From Megascapheus bottae (lineage: Eukaryota; Chordata; Mammalia; Rodentia; Geomyidae): 64,000 nucleotides of DNA. Location: assembly GCA_024803745.1 (NCBI GenBank), contig JANJXV010000025.1, forward strand, positions 20,514,610 through 20,578,609, written 5' to 3'. Positions 32,690-45,109 of this stretch are shown here, piece after piece (positions within the stretch are counted from its first letter, which is position 1; every line of letters starts with the position of its first letter). The position numbers and the translations under genes are program-made. A model generated the notes under the pieces. That model did not search any database. It saw only the letters and a list, made by a program, of their open reading frames with translations, and had not been told where the DNA came from.

Positions 32690-33230
32690 TTTAATGGTTC
32701 ACTGTTGGCACGGAAACTCTGCGTTAGCTCAGAAGACATTAGCGATACAAGCGTGAGAGAAACAAAAACAAAACATGAAACCTTGCACAAAGAGGGGTCA
32801 GTGTTTTTCCTGGATCAGATGGCCCAGTCAATGTCGTCTGCAGCTGGCTCTCTCCTAAGGCAGTGCATGCATTGTTGACATTCAGATCTAGGTTCTGAAC
32901 TGGCACACATGCTGGGGGGTGGGGGCTTGGTGGACTTCCAGTGTTGTCCTCCCTATGCCCAGCACAGCCCCTCTTTCTCTTTCTGCACACTCAACAGTGG
33001 AACCTCCCTCCCCGACTTTTCATCTCTAAGGCTCACTGGCTTCCACCTCCAAACCCAGCGTGGGCCATCCACAACCACAGCCCAGCTTTCTTTCTCTTCT
33101 CAGAGGCATCTAGAGTTTCAAGCCAGGGTGACCACATGGTGAATTGGTGAGGAGGCGCCAATGTCAGGATGGGGAAAGAGCGTTGTCTTTCTCTTCAATC
33201 AAACAGAGATAAGGAAACACAGACAGCAGC
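32690..33230. other. Unique interval, no gene seen
   Basis: No SINE. Short overlapping frames exist on both strands, but none has splice sites or a product that I recognise. Confidence 0.5.
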
Positions 33231-33234
33231 TGAG

Positions 33235-33372
33235 AGCCACGTGCAAGATGTGTACTCAGTAATCTTAGCTGCTCAGGAGGCTGAAATCTGAGGATCACAG
33301 TTCAAAGCCAGCCCAGGCAGGAAAATTCATGAGATCCAGAGCTCAAGCCCCATGACTGACAAAAAAAAAAAG
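33235..33372 (+). mobile_element. Composite SINE with internal deletion
   Basis: The 7SL-like half joins directly to the last part of the tRNA-like half (AGCTCAAGCCCCATGAC) and an A tail. Confidence 0.8.
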
Positions 33373-33464
33373 ATAGGTACTCATATGATAATTAAACTGC
33401 ACAGTCTGACAGCATAAGTTAAACAACAGCAACAAAAGACTGAGCTCATGGGTGCCCCACTAAT

Positions 33465-33690
33465 TAGCCAGGTGCTGGTGGCTTATGTCAGTACCCTTAG
33501 CTAGTCAAGAGGCTGATATCTGAGGATTATGGTTCAAAACCAGCCTGGATAGGAAAGTCTGTGAGACTCTCATTTCCAGTGAGTCACCAAAAAGCTAGAA
33601 ATGGAGCTGTGGCTCAAGTGATAGAGAACTAGCCTTGACCAAAATAAAACTCAGGGACAGCTCCCATGCTCTGAGCTCAAGTGCCAGGAT
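33465..33690 (+). mobile_element. Composite SINE leading into a long purine tract
   Basis: Both halves are present; the 3' end merges with the GGA/GAA repeat that follows. Confidence 0.85.
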
Positions 33691-34022
33691 GAAGGATGCA
33701 GAGGAAGGGGAGGAGGAGGGGGAGGGGAGAAGGAGAAAGAGGAAGGGGAGGAGGAGGAGGAGTAGAACAGTATCAAGGCCCTGAATTCAAGCCTCATGAC
33801 CAACAAAAGAAGACGACGTTGGAGGAAGAGAAGGAGGAAGAGGAGGAGAAGGAGGAGGGGGAGGAGGAGGAGGAGAAAAAGAAGAAGAAGGAGGAGGAGG
33901 AGGAGAAGGAGGAGGAGAAGGAGAAGGAGAAGGAGAAGGAGAAGGAGAAGGAGAAGAAGAAGAAGAAGAAGAAGAAGAAGAAGAAGAAGAAGAAGAAGAA
34001 GAAGAAGAAGAAGAAGAAGAGC

Positions 34023-34065
<43 letters not shown>

Positions 34066-34215
34066 AGAAGAAGAAGAAGAAGAAGAAGAAGAAGAAGAAG
34101 AAGAAGAAGAAGAAGAGCAAGGAGAGGAAGAAGAAGAAGAAGAAGAAGAGCAAGGAGAGGAAGAGGAAGAAGAGGAGGAGGAGGCAGAGGAAGAGAAAAA
34201 GGAAGAAGAAAGATG
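33686..34215. repeat. About 530-base GAG/GAA purine tract
   Basis: Plus strand is almost entirely G and A. It is GGAGG-rich at the start, GAG/GAGAAG at 33820-33955 and mostly pure GAA at 33955-34140. The marker GCAAGGAGAG occurs at 34021, 34117 and 34150 (spacings 96 and 33, both multiples of three), so blocks have been duplicated. A SINE tail-like piece (CCCTGAATTCAAGCCTCATG) sits inside near 33779. Long open frames here are artefacts of the repeat. Confidence 0.95.
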
Positions 34216-34219
34216 AATC

Positions 34220-34970
34220 ATTGCCCTAACATAAACCACCAGTTGAGAAACAAAGTGCATTCATTCATTCATTGCATGAGCCTGCTGCAGTGTTTACAGA
34301 GTCTCGACGTATCTTAGACCTTGGGCTGAAAATCCACTTGCAAAAACAGCTCGTCAAGATGATCTCCCCCACCCTTCACCCCCACACACAAGGAAAACAC
34401 GCGTAGGTTTTCCCACTTGCAATTAGGCTGGGAAATGCCCACCTCTCACAGCTTAGGGACCATTTAATGAGTACTTTCCTCCCTCCTCCTCTCAGGAACC
34501 GAACCACAACCAGGCAGCCAGTGCACTTCCCTCTCTGCAGGAACCTGCTCTTTCCCCACCACCCACCGGAGGCACTGCCATTAGCTCTACAATAGAAAGA
34601 AAGCGCCAGCAACTGGGACCCATCAAAGTTCAACCTTCTGGGGTGCATTGGCCTGCATTAATGATAGTGTGTATCCCCAGGGGTAAGGCCCCAGCTGGGC
34701 TGCAAGCCCAGATGCATGGAGAAGCCCCATGGAGATTCCCGGGAGCCATCAGCAGCTCGAGGTCCCCGTTCCTCCTTGATGAGAGCTCTGCTTCCCATCA
34801 CCCACGTTTGGTGTCATTAATTCATTATCTCTCACGCATGCAGGTCAGCCCACTGCCAGCACCCCCCATCCAGAGGAAGAATGGGGGAGGGGAGGGCAGG
34901 ACAGGACAGGACGGGACAGGAGAGAGAGGAAAGGAGAGTGGTATGTACCAGCACTTCTCTTAGGGACAGA
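34220..34970. other. Unique interval, no gene seen
   Basis: No SINE or LTR. Frames at 34376-34648 (minus) and 34643-34963 (plus) have no recognisable content. Confidence 0.5.
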
Positions 34971-34972
34971 TC

Positions 34973-34974
<2 letters not shown>

Positions 34975-35052
<78 letters not shown>
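34975..35052. repeat. (TC)n followed by (TG)n
   Basis: TC run at 34975-35024 passes directly into TG at 35025-35052, which abuts the tail end of an inverted SINE. Confidence 0.93.
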
Positions 35053-35054
<2 letters not shown>

Positions 35055-35055
<1 letters not shown>

Positions 35056-35285
35056 CTAGGACTTGAACTCAGAGCCTGGGTACTATCCTCGAGCTTTTGT
35101 TTTTGTTTTGTTTTTCACTCAATGCTAGCCTCGATCACTTGAGTCACAGCTTTTTGCTAGTTAATTGGAGATAAGAGTCCTCGAGTGCTTTTTCTGCTCC
35201 CGCTGGCTTTGAATCTTGGTCCTTAGATCTTGGCTTCCTGAGTAGCTAGGATTACAGGCATAAGCCACCGTGCTCCCAGCTATAA
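35055..35285 (-). mobile_element. Composite SINE
   Basis: Inverted copy ending GGATTACAGGCATAAGCC. Confidence 0.85.
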
Positions 35286-35685
35286 TACTTCCTTTTTAAC
35301 AGCTGGGAATAAAAACACGTTTTGTGGTGCATGTCTTATGGCATGTAAAAATGATACAGAAGTTTCAGGTGTTGCGGTTTATGAAAATGTTACGACGTTC
35401 ACATTTCAGTGTTAGGTACTAAGTGTAGCAGACACCTTCAGGGGCAAGTTTCTTTGCCAATGGGAGAGCAAGCTGAGGCCCCTTAAAATACTGTCAGTAA
35501 TCCTTGAAGTGGTCCCTTCTTGTTTCAGCATTTTAGAACTCTTCTGAAAAACACAAGAGGAACCAGCCAAGGTTTCTGATCCATACAGCACTGAGATTGC
35601 TCAGACACATTCCCTTTGAGATAGGACTTATGACCTTACAACTGAGCATACCCAGAAATGGGTGGTTTGATTACCCAGAACTAAA

Positions 35686-35920
35686 GGGGAAGAGAAAAGG
35701 AGAAACAAGAGAGTAGAAAGAGAGATGGAAGGGTGAGAGAGGGAGGAGGAAGGAAAATGAGAGAGGGGAGAGGGAGGAGGAAGGGTAGGAGAGAACAGGA
35801 GAGGAGGAGAGGGAGGGTGGAGAGAGGAAAAGGTAAATGTAGGAAGAATAGAAGGAAACCTAGGAAGAGAAAGGAAGAAAGGGAGGGAGAGAAGGAGGAG
35901 AGAAGAAAGAGAGAAAGACC
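35686..35920. repeat. Irregular purine tract
   Basis: Mostly G and A on the plus strand with GGGAGAGGAGG-like units but no fixed period. Confidence 0.85.
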
Positions 35921-36281
35921 CTTATTCTTTGCCATTTCTCTGCCCCATCAGCATGCTAAGCCACACCTGTCTTAACATCCTTGCATGTGCCACCATCTTT
36001 CCTACCTTGGCCCTGACAATTCTTCTATCTGAAGTGCGCTCCCTTGGGCAGACTCCTGTTTATCTGTTCCATGTACACTAAAATGTCTGCTACCTAAAGT
36101 GTCAGGGAGGCTGCAAGGGTATTTTTGCCTGGAGAGAAGACAGGGATGGGAATTACTTGCAGAGAGAGCAGAGTGAGCAGAAGCACAGAGAAGCGAAGTG
36201 CTTGGGCCAGATTAGAGCATATCAGAATGGCCAGTGCTGTTTGGGTTTTGGAGCAGAAGAGAAGGTGGAAGGAGGTGTTTG

Positions 36282-36283
<2 letters not shown>

Positions 36284-36331
<48 letters not shown>
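36284..36331. repeat. (TG)n microsatellite
   Basis: Pure TG run of about 24 units. Confidence 0.93.
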
Positions 36332-36333
<2 letters not shown>

Positions 36334-36399
36334 TGGGGTGAGGAGGTGGAGTATGGGATACAGAATCCAAAGTCAGATTCAGAACTCAGTTCTCAGGCC

Positions 36400-36565
36400 T
36401 GGGAGTATACCTCCACACAAGCTACAGCTCCATGTCCAGCTTTTTTTGTGATTCCTTTGGAGATCAGAGTCTCACAGCCTGCCTGATCTGGCTTCAAACT
36501 GTGATCCTCAGAGCTCAGCTTGCTGAGTAGCTAGGATGACAGGCGTGAGCCACCAGCGCCCTGCT
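36400..36565 (-). mobile_element. Composite SINE, truncated
   Basis: Inverted 7SL-like half with part of the tRNA-like half. Confidence 0.75.
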
Positions 36566-36861
36566 AGCATAGAGGTCTTGATTCAAGTAGTTATGCTATT
36601 CTGTCCTCAGACAAATGCACAGAAGCTCATATGCATACCCCCTCCCAGGCACACTTCTTTTGTTTTTCACTCAGTTTCAGGCAATTCAGGAGACTCTTTA
36701 AGCCCATTAATCCTGGTTATGAAACCCACAGCCAAACATTAACATGGGTAACATTATACAGCCACTAAACATAGAAAGGTGAATCTAACTGGCCCAGAAA
36801 ACCTAATGAATAAGTAGTAGGAAGACCAAGAATGATTCTCAGCACTCCTGATGGCCCAGCA

Positions 36862-37040
36862 CACTGTGAAATAGTGGTCTCTGAAGTCAAACGTCCTGGG
36901 TTCAAATCCCTGCTCTGCCACTTCCTTGCAGGATCACCTTGGGAAAGTCCCTTAGCTTGAAGCCTCAGTCTCCCCTACATGTCCTGCTATATCATCAACA
37001 CTCTGTGAGCATTATGTACTACTTTATGACTCCATGAAGT
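36862..37040 (+). mobile_element. MIR
   Basis: GAAGTCAAACGTCCTGGG, TTCAAATCCCTGCTCTGCC, then CTTGGGAAAGTCCC and GCCTCAGTCTCCCC follow the MIR consensus order. This is an ancient mammal-wide SINE. Confidence 0.75.
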
Positions 37041-37523
37041 CAGTGGCTCAGCCAACTCAGTGGGGGGATGAAGGGACATTATAGGGATCCCAGATGCCTA
37101 TCAGGTTGACAACTGGGAAGGAATTATCAGTGTGTCACAGCAGGTCAGGACAGAGCTGGGCGAGAACTCTGGGCTTCCCAGACCCAATCACGAAACTGTC
37201 ACAATTCTCCCCATGTCCCGTGGACAAGACCCCAGTCTGATGCAAGGAGAGTCTTGTCCATTGTGGTGAGTCGTGGCTTTCAAGAAAGAAAATTTTAAAA
37301 AAATATCTGCTAAGAAGCTTCCAGAAGGACTGAGACTAGAAAGAGCTTTATGGTCACACATTTGCACTTTATGGATGTGATCCTTTTCAGAAATGGTAAG
37401 AAATGCTAAGCTCTAGTAGGATGTTGGTGAAAGCTTTGGTGTGTCAGTAAACATGTGAAAACGTGTATTCTCTCCTGGTAAACCAGAATTGTGTGTTGGA
37501 ACAAGATGCCTTTTTCTTTTTCT

Positions 37524-37729
37524 TTCTTTCTTTTTTTTTTTTTTCCAGTCCTGGGCTTGAGCTCAGGGCCTGAGCACTGTCCTTGGACTTTCTCAAGGCT
37601 AGAGCTCTACCACTTGAGCCTCAGCACCACTTCCGGCTTTTTTCTATGTATGTGGTACAGAGGAATCGAACCCGGGTCTTCATGCATGCTAGGCAAGCAC
37701 TTTAGCCACTAGGCCAAACTCCCGGCCCA
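37524..37729 (-). mobile_element. ID-like dimeric SINE, full length
   Basis: Inverted copy whose flanks both read GCCTTTTTCTTTTTCTT (about 37507-37523 and 37730-37746). Confidence 0.93.
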
Positions 37730-38212
37730 GCCTTTTTCTTTTTCTTGTCTATAAAATGTGTAGAGATTACCACGAAAGTGATGATTCTCAAGGCTGGCAG
37801 GGACAGAGTGCCGTGTGTCTCCTCACACATGACTGAGGGAATAGAAATCACTTTCAGGAGGCAATTTAGTAAATTATATCCAAGCCTTCAAAATCTCTCT
37901 CTAAAGATCATCAGGAATGAAAAAAAAAGAACACTTCTGCACAAAGCTATTCACCTCAGCATTATTCGCAAATAGTTTTAATACAGAGAGACAATCAAAT
38001 TATCCAGAAGTAAGGGAATGATTGAATACGCTTAAGGAGAGCCACACAGGAGAGCATTCAAGAGCTATTTAAAACAACATTTGCACAAATGTCTCCTGAC
38101 ATGGGGAAATGCTTATAATCTTTTTTTTTTAGAAATATGAATAGAGCCTGCTATATATATATATATATATATTACAATATAATCACAATTGCATCCAAAA
38201 CTATCATTGTAA

Positions 38213-38440
38213 CCTGGGTGCTAGTGGCTCATGCCTGTAACCCTAGCTACTCAGGAGGCTGAGATCTGAGTATCACAGTTCAAAGCCAGCCCAAGGAAGA
38301 AAAGTCCCTGAGACTCTTATCTCCAATTCATCACCAAAAAGCTTGGAAATGGAGCTGTCCCTCAAGTGGGAGAGTGAAAAAGCTAAGCCGGCCCTGAGTT
38401 TGAGCCCTAGTACCAGCACAAAAGAAAAAAAAAATTAATA
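38213..38440 (+). mobile_element. Composite SINE
   Basis: Both halves are present with a short deletion in the tRNA-like part and an A-rich tail. Confidence 0.85.
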
Positions 38441-38444
38441 ATAA

Positions 38445-40615
38445 TGCAAGTAGGTCCTGGGCCATATTTCCCAGGTCTTGTCAGACCCAGTGGGCTTCCC
38501 TATTAGACCAGAATCCACTCCTAAAGCGTGTTCAATCATTCCCTCAAATAGGCTTGTTACCCTGGAAACCAAGAGACCAAGTGGCCTTTCACTTCCATTC
38601 TCAGCCTCAAAGACCTTCAGGTCTTCCAGCTGAGGTGGGAGCTAAAGTCTTTGGGAACACTGAGATTGTTCTGGAAAGAAAATACATCCGTGTATTTCAG
38701 GGCTCTTCCCTTCCCTCACCACCCCCCTCCCTCCACCTTCTCTTTTTAAAAGAATAAATTGTCACTTTCCTACTCAATCTGGCTGCTTGCTCTCCTGGCC
38801 CCCACCCAGCCACCCACGAATGCGCCACTCTGCTGCCTCCTGTCAAGATCAGCCTTGGGACCCAGCCAGGACAGGAGGAGGGGGGTGGCTGGAGGTAGGG
38901 AAGGGGAGCATTGTCTGCCCAGTCCCCTAAGTGTGCCCTGGTCATTCCCAGAGGGTCAGAAGGATTAGACTCCCCAGTTCCAGGAAGGCGGGTTGATCCC
39001 TTATACTAAGGGATGATCCAATATCAAGCTCCAAATGTAATGAGTCTTCCCTGAGGCAACTTTATGCCTGTACAGCTGGAAGCCAACAGACATCATGCAC
39101 CACAGAGTGTAAAGTCAGCCTAGAGTGAGTGCCTGGGACCATAGAGAAGGAACAGAAGTAGGCCAGAGTGTCAGAGGCACACTCTGGGATCAGGTCTACT
39201 CTAGGAGGAAGGACATCTAGCTATCTTGAGTCTCTGCTCCAGCTGAGGAGCTTGGTCTCTGCCAAAGGATGTTGACAGCAAAGCATGTTTGCAACTCAGA
39301 CCTGTGCCCAGGGCTTCGGGATGGCATCCATGGGGGAACTGGTCAGATTCTAGGGCTTCTTCTCTCCTCTTAAAACCTGCTATTACATGCTTGGTTCCAG
39401 AGTCCAGGCTATCATAATATCGAATGTCTGTCAGCATGCCTACTGTGCACCAGGCTGTCTCTTCCCCAGGGAACAGGCACTGTCACGTCCTCTTCACAGA
39501 CCAAGACACTGATGACCAACCACAGAGAGGTCCAACCAGGGCCCTGAAAGTCAGAGTCCAAAGTGCCAGCTTTCTGCTGTCCCTTTGGCAAAGCAGTTGA
39601 GTGCACGCTCATTTGGTGCCTGGCATCGCCTGTATGGTCCATCAGGAGGATCCGTGCTCAGGCTGATGGGTCCTCAAAATCTACAGGGCTGGATATCACG
39701 AATGGCAGGCTGCCAGGGAGGCCGCTCGAGGGACTGTGTGTCCTCACTGCAGGCCCAACTTGGGATCCCTTGCCACAGCCAAGGTGAGGGTGGGTGTCCG
39801 GATGCCACGTTCCTGATATAAACACCGTTTTCAGACCTTCCTGCAACATTTGGCACTGGGCTGGGCCCTTTCTCTGGGATGTCCCTCTCCCTTGCCAAAA
39901 TGCTTTAGGATCTCCTACTTCCTAGAAAAAAAAAAGTGAGAGTCACCCAGACTAAGGAATAGGCCAAGATCTCACAGCTTGGAAATTGTAAAACACGAGG
40001 ATATAAATCCAAGATTTGAAGGGCCTGGACCTAGGACAGCACCCTCGAGGTGGGTAGGGAAGTATTCCATGTCCCGACACTCCCTCAGCCAGTTTAGGCC
40101 TACACCCCAGGCAGCCAATCCTTGGAGGATGTCCTCTGGGTGCAGGGGTGGGGGGTGGGGTGGCAGGAGGGCAGGGTTGTGGTGTCCACAGCTCCCACCT
40201 CTCCATTCCTGAGCTCAGGGAAAGCTGCTGCCAGACTGGAGGGGAACAGTAAGGTGTGTCAGTTGGAAGTGGAGTTCCAGATGGTCTTTGTCAGTTCAAG
40301 GGGGTGGTTTCTGGGAGCTGAGATAGTTGGGTGAACCCCAGACCTTCCCTCTTTTCCTCCCTCCCTCTAGAGCCTTCCTGAGCTCCCACCCTTCTCCAAC
40401 CCATTGCTTAGCCTTGGGCATGCAGTCTCTCCTCTGTACCTCAGTTTTCTTTGTGAGATGAGATCACCAAGAGGATGGAGTTCCAGCTTATCCCAGACTA
40501 TACAGCCTCTCAGTCCCTTCAGAGCACACACACGCACCAAAGGGAAGATTACAAGTCAGTGCTGGGTGCAATGATAGGACGTGGTTGGTCTACACAGTGT
40601 CTTCAAAATGAATAA
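38445..40615. other. SINE-free, mostly unique 2.2 kb interval
   Basis: The longest stretch without a young SINE between the two genes. It includes possible MIR pieces at 39430-39560 and 40385-40480. Several short frames occur on both strands with no recognised product. Lack of SINEs may mark a regulatory element, but nothing in the sequence proves it. Confidence 0.5.
40385..40480 (+). mobile_element. MIR fragment
   Basis: CTTAGCCTTGGGCATGCAG then CTGTACCTCAGTTTTC with a GATGAGA segment resembles the MIR 3' part. Confidence 0.5.
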
Positions 40616-40619
40616 AAGT

Positions 40620-40875
40620 CAGGCACCAGTGGCTCACACCTTGTCATCCTACCTACTCAGCAGGCTGCTATCTGAGGATCACAATTCAAAGCCAACTAGG
40701 ACAGCAAAGTCCACGAGACCCTTACCTCCAATGAACTCCCAGAAAAACCAGAAGGGGTGCTGCAACTCAAAATGCTAGCTTTGAGTGAAAAAGCTCAGGG
40801 ACGGAGTCCAGGCTCCGAGTTCAAGTCCCATAATTGACAAAGATAAGTAAGTAAATAAATACATGCATACATAAA
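40620..40875 (+). mobile_element. Composite SINE with AAATA-type tail
   Basis: Both halves are present, with a (TAAA/ATAC)-rich tail to about 40880. Confidence 0.85.
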
Positions 40876-40879
40876 TAAA

Positions 40880-42180
40880 TAACTGGACATCATCAGGAAA
40901 GAAAGCCAGGAGATGTGAGGTTTAAGTCCAGTTTTCAACCTTCTGTTGGAAACCTGAAGATGAACCCAAGATAGCCCTCATTTCCATAGTGGAGTGATTG
41001 TGTGGAGACTGGGAAGGAAGGCTCTCTCAGTGCAATGAGCTGGGCTCCTCTGACTTCTACTGATCTCTCCAGGCTTCTCCACGATTAAAGAAGGTATCCA
41101 TAGAAGGTTGGACAGAGGGGGTTTAATTACCATCATTTATGCCTAGCTGTGTGGTGCGGTTCGCTTATGTTTACATGTTTTAAAACAACACCAGGTGTTT
41201 TCTCTAGGATCTCATTGCTTTGATGGAGAAGTAATATGTTGAAAAATCCAGAATTGTTCCCTCTTCCATCTTGTGTGTCCTCAGGCAAGACACCTGGCCT
41301 ATCTGAGCTCCAGTTTATTCTACAGGGAGACAGGGGATCAAAGAATATCTAGTTCATGGGCATTAAATGAAATAATTTTGTTTACGTTATTAAACGGAGA
41401 CCCTTGCAAGTAGTAGGTGCTCAATATATGACAGAAGCTTTGCTTAGAACTGCTGTTGAGAGTGAGGGCTGGACTTCCTTTGGCATTACCCACATCCTTC
41501 CCACCCCTTGAGCCCCCCTTTTCCTCCCCCCAAAATGCTCATCCAGGTGCCCCAGAAACTCATGTAGCTGGCATTCATGAGGAGAACAGGAATGTGTTAA
41601 TTTGGCTTGCAAGCCACTCATTCTCTCTCTGAAACCCCTGCTGCTGTACTGTGAGGAATAACTTAATCTGTGCCCACACAGCACACTTTGCCCTGTTGGT
41701 ACCAATTGGCAGAGCTGTAAATCTTCCAAGGCCTGACTCAGGAACCAGGACAAGCTCTGGCCTGCAGCATGTGTGCTGGCTCACACCCCAAACATGCACA
41801 TTTATTTATTCACAAATACCATGCCTGTGTTATATATTTATAAGCGATAGACAGGCATGACTGAGTATATGTCTACTATAAATAGACCTTCGAAGACATT
41901 GTTCCAGGTTGACCCAAACATCCAGACTACATAGGAGAAAGTTTACTATTTTCCTCCCCATTGGGCAATGAATTAGGGAGACCCTTGGGTCATGTTCCTG
42001 GGACGGCCTAGAAATCAGACTTATTCATCTTAGTGCATTTTTTTTTTTGGCTGCTATTACAGAATACTTGAGGGTAATTCATTGTGAGCAGAATCTATGG
42101 CCTCACAGCTTTGAAGGTTGGAAAGGTCAGAATCAAGGTGTCTGCATCTTCTTGCTGTATCATCACAGTGTGGAAAGCAA
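40880..42180. other. Unique interval, no gene seen
   Basis: No young SINE. An old MIR-like segment may lie near 41280-41420 (GGCAAGACACCTGGCC ... GTAGTAGGTGCTCAATATATG). Frames at 41421-41860 on both strands are not recognised. Confidence 0.45.
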
Positions 42181-42188
42181 GAGGGGGG

Positions 42189-42303
<115 letters not shown>

Positions 42304-42574
42304 TCCTGAGATGACAGCATTAATCTCTTCATTATGAAAGACATAAATACCTCTTCAAGGTCTGATCTCCCAACATCATCACAGTGACAACTACGTTTTG
42401 CCTTGGCTTTCCAAGAGGACAAAGCATTCAAACATAGCAATGTGACCCAGGGTGTGAGCAAGTTAGGTTTGAGACAGTGGCTAGAGCAAAGAAAGAGAAC
42501 CAAAACAATCCTCATCCATTACCTGTGTCTCCATGTCATGGCTGAAGGTTCTTTTGTTTGTTTGGTTTGGGTTG

Positions 42575-42764
42575 GGTTTGCCAGTCCAGGGGCTTGAGCT
42601 CAGGGTCTGAGCGCTGTCCTTGGACTTTTTCCTCAAGGCTAGAGCTTTAGTACTTGAACCACAGCACCATTTCTGGCTTTTTCTATGTATGTGGTGCTGA
42701 GGAATCAAACCTGGGTGTGCTTGCTAGGCAGGTACTCTATCACTAAGCCAAACTCCCGGCCCCG
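42575..42764 (-). mobile_element. ID-like dimeric SINE
   Basis: Inverted copy ending AAACTCCCGGCCCC, with a small deletion in the left monomer. Confidence 0.88.
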
Positions 42765-43377
42765 TGGCTGAAGGCTTGTGTATGTCAGTTCATGTTTCTT
42801 TTCTACGTGGAAGCACACCAATGATTTACTGCTCCAATCTACGTGTAGTCTACAGACCAGCAGATTTGCAGGCCTGGAGAACTCAGTCTCAGAAATGCAG
42901 AGTCTCAGGCCTCATCCAGAGTTATAGAATCAGGAACTATGTTTTGGTTTATTCCCCTTGGGTTGCATGCACATTGAAATTTACAACACGTTCTCTGTAA
43001 AGAGCCACACGGTACGAGGCTTTGCAGGCCACAGGATCTCTATCATTTCCTGGGGGGTTGGGCTGGGGGGCTTGGTCAGAGATACAGAAACGGGCCTGGT
43101 AGTGTTTCAATAAAACTTTATTTATAAAAATAGGCAGTGGGTTAATTTGGCCCATGGGTTATAGTTTTCCAACTCCTGTCATACATCTCAAGCTTACTGG
43201 CCATAAAATGTCCACATGCTCCATTTATAAGTAATACTGTAACATACACACACAGACATACACATGCACACGCACACATACAGTCAGGACTGCCATCTCC
43301 AAGGACTTAGAAATAATGAAATACCTCAGTAGTGACCACTAGGCATCACGAAGCCTTTAAAAGTACTGGATCTAGCC

Positions 43378-43560
43378 AGGTGCCAGTTGGTTTTCTACCA
43401 CTTGAGCCACAGTGTCACGTTGGGCTTTTTCTGAGTGGTTTACTGGAGATCAGAGTCTCACAGCTTTTCCTGCCTGGGCTGGCTTTGAACCACAATCCTT
43501 AGACCTCATCCTCCTGAGTAGCTGGGTTGACTGGCATGAGCCAACCAGCACTCAGCTGCC
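43378..43560 (-). mobile_element. Composite SINE, truncated
   Basis: Starts in the middle of the inverted tRNA-like half (CCACTTGAGCCACAG), then the 7SL-like half. Confidence 0.75.
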
Positions 43561-44127
43561 TCAAGCATTTTGTTATAGGGATGGAAAGTTGACTGATACG
43601 CTATTGAATGAGTCAGTGATCCTAACCTAGGGGCATTGTTCCATGGTTTTTTTTTCCCCCTAGGTATGAATTTTTTAGTATTCCACTACAACCATTTTGG
43701 AATCATTTCCTCTGCTATTTCTGAACATAAAAGGGTAGCTATCCCATTAGCAGTAGCAGAAAGACTGTCCAGAAAGGACTACTGCTTTCCAGTAGTGATT
43801 CCTGGCTTGCTGGGAGAAAAATGTCAGTGGCCCCAGATAGCTGTTCCTGGAGGCCAGGAACTGTCTTGTCTGCACAGGACAGGTAAGGACTCATGGCTTC
43901 TGTCAAGTTCTCAGGGTCTCCAGAGTCAGCCTAAGTTCGGAACTGCAGCTGAAAAGAGAGAAGATGCCAAGAGATGCGCAGACTTGTGAAAACAACAGTG
44001 GTTTAACATCTCCACCCCACCACACACAGGTCACTGCTGTTCCCATATTCTTTCACTTTGAACTCGGGTCCCCACTCCATCACGATGGTGGTTATATGAC
44101 CTGTGTGGCTCTTTCCCACCTCCTCCC

Positions 44128-44172
44128 TGAGGAGGAGGAGGAGGAGGAAGAGGAGGAGGAGAAGGAGGAAGA
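44128..44172. repeat. (GAG)n microsatellite
   Basis: About 14 GAG units with AAG variants. Confidence 0.9.
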
Positions 44173-44503
44173 TGCTAATTATGACAAATGGGTAGCCCAT
44201 CACAAGACACTTCACACCCCGGTTTCTATAGAAACTTAGTCCTTCTCACCTTTCAACACAACTCTGAGTCCCAACAAACTATTCCTGGAGACCTGGTCGA
44301 ATCTGATCTGTGCCACCAGAGCTCCCTCTGGTCGCCCAGGAAGCATTGCCTGATGCGTCCTGGCCGGGTAATAATAGCTGCCGTGCACGGTTGTATGCCA
44401 AGATTTATTCCAGCAAATCTTCACTTCCATCTTGTGGGGCTCTGCCAGAGATACATTTCTGTCTCTGTTCCAATAAAACTTTATTTATAAAAGTAGGCAA
44501 TGA

Positions 44504-44690
44504 GGGGCCGGGAGTTTGGCCTAGTGGTTAAAGCGCTTGCCTAGCATGCATGAAGACCCGGGTTCGATTCCTCGTACCACATGCATAGAAAAAAGCTGGA
44601 AGTTGTGCTGAGGCTCAAGTGGTAGAGCTCTAGCCTTGAGAAAGTCCAAGGACAGTGCTCAGGCCCTGAGCTCAAGCCCAGGACTGGAAA
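44504..44690 (+). mobile_element. ID-like dimeric SINE, full length
   Basis: Complete copy with A tail. AAAAGTAGGCAATGA before it and AAAAGTAGGCAGTAA after it are a mutated target-site duplication. Confidence 0.92.
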
Positions 44691-44984
44691 AAAAAAAAAG
44701 TAGGCAGTAAGCCAATTTAGCCCATGGGTCACCAATTTTCAGAGGAGGCAGCACAGAGAGAAAGTTAGCCTTGCCCACTCTGAATTACAGGAATCTGAGG
44801 AGAATTGTTTCTAGGTCTCACATGGATACCAACATTTGTGGATGCTGAAGCCCTTTAGGGAAAACGCCCTGATCTCTGCATAGAAGCCGACACATCCACC
44901 AAGTGGATGTACCAATAAAGTGTACGTGTGCACAGCTGCTGTTCTGCATTGTTTGCAGAACACTAAGAACAAAATCTGTATGTG

Positions 44985-45105
44985 GCGGGGTGCTGGTGGC
45001 TCAGGCCCATCATCCTGACTACTCAGGAGGCTGAGATCTGAGGTTCAAAGCCAGACTAGGCAGGAAAATCTATGAGTAGACTCTTATCTCTAGTTAGCCA
45101 GGAAG
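44985..45105 (+). mobile_element. 7SL-like half of a composite SINE
   Basis: GGGGTGCTGGTGGCTCAGG ... ACTCTTATCTCTAGTTAGCC. Confidence 0.75.
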
Positions 45106-45109
45106 CCAT

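Noticed and set aside
33696..34317. Several frames of 119-177 residues in the GAA/GAG tract
   Set aside because: Pure repeat translation (Lys/Glu/Arg or Ser/Phe runs) in all frames.
44305..44335. CTCF-like CCACCAGAGCTCCCTCTGG
   Set aside because: The match is an imperfect palindrome that breaks the CTCF core spacing.
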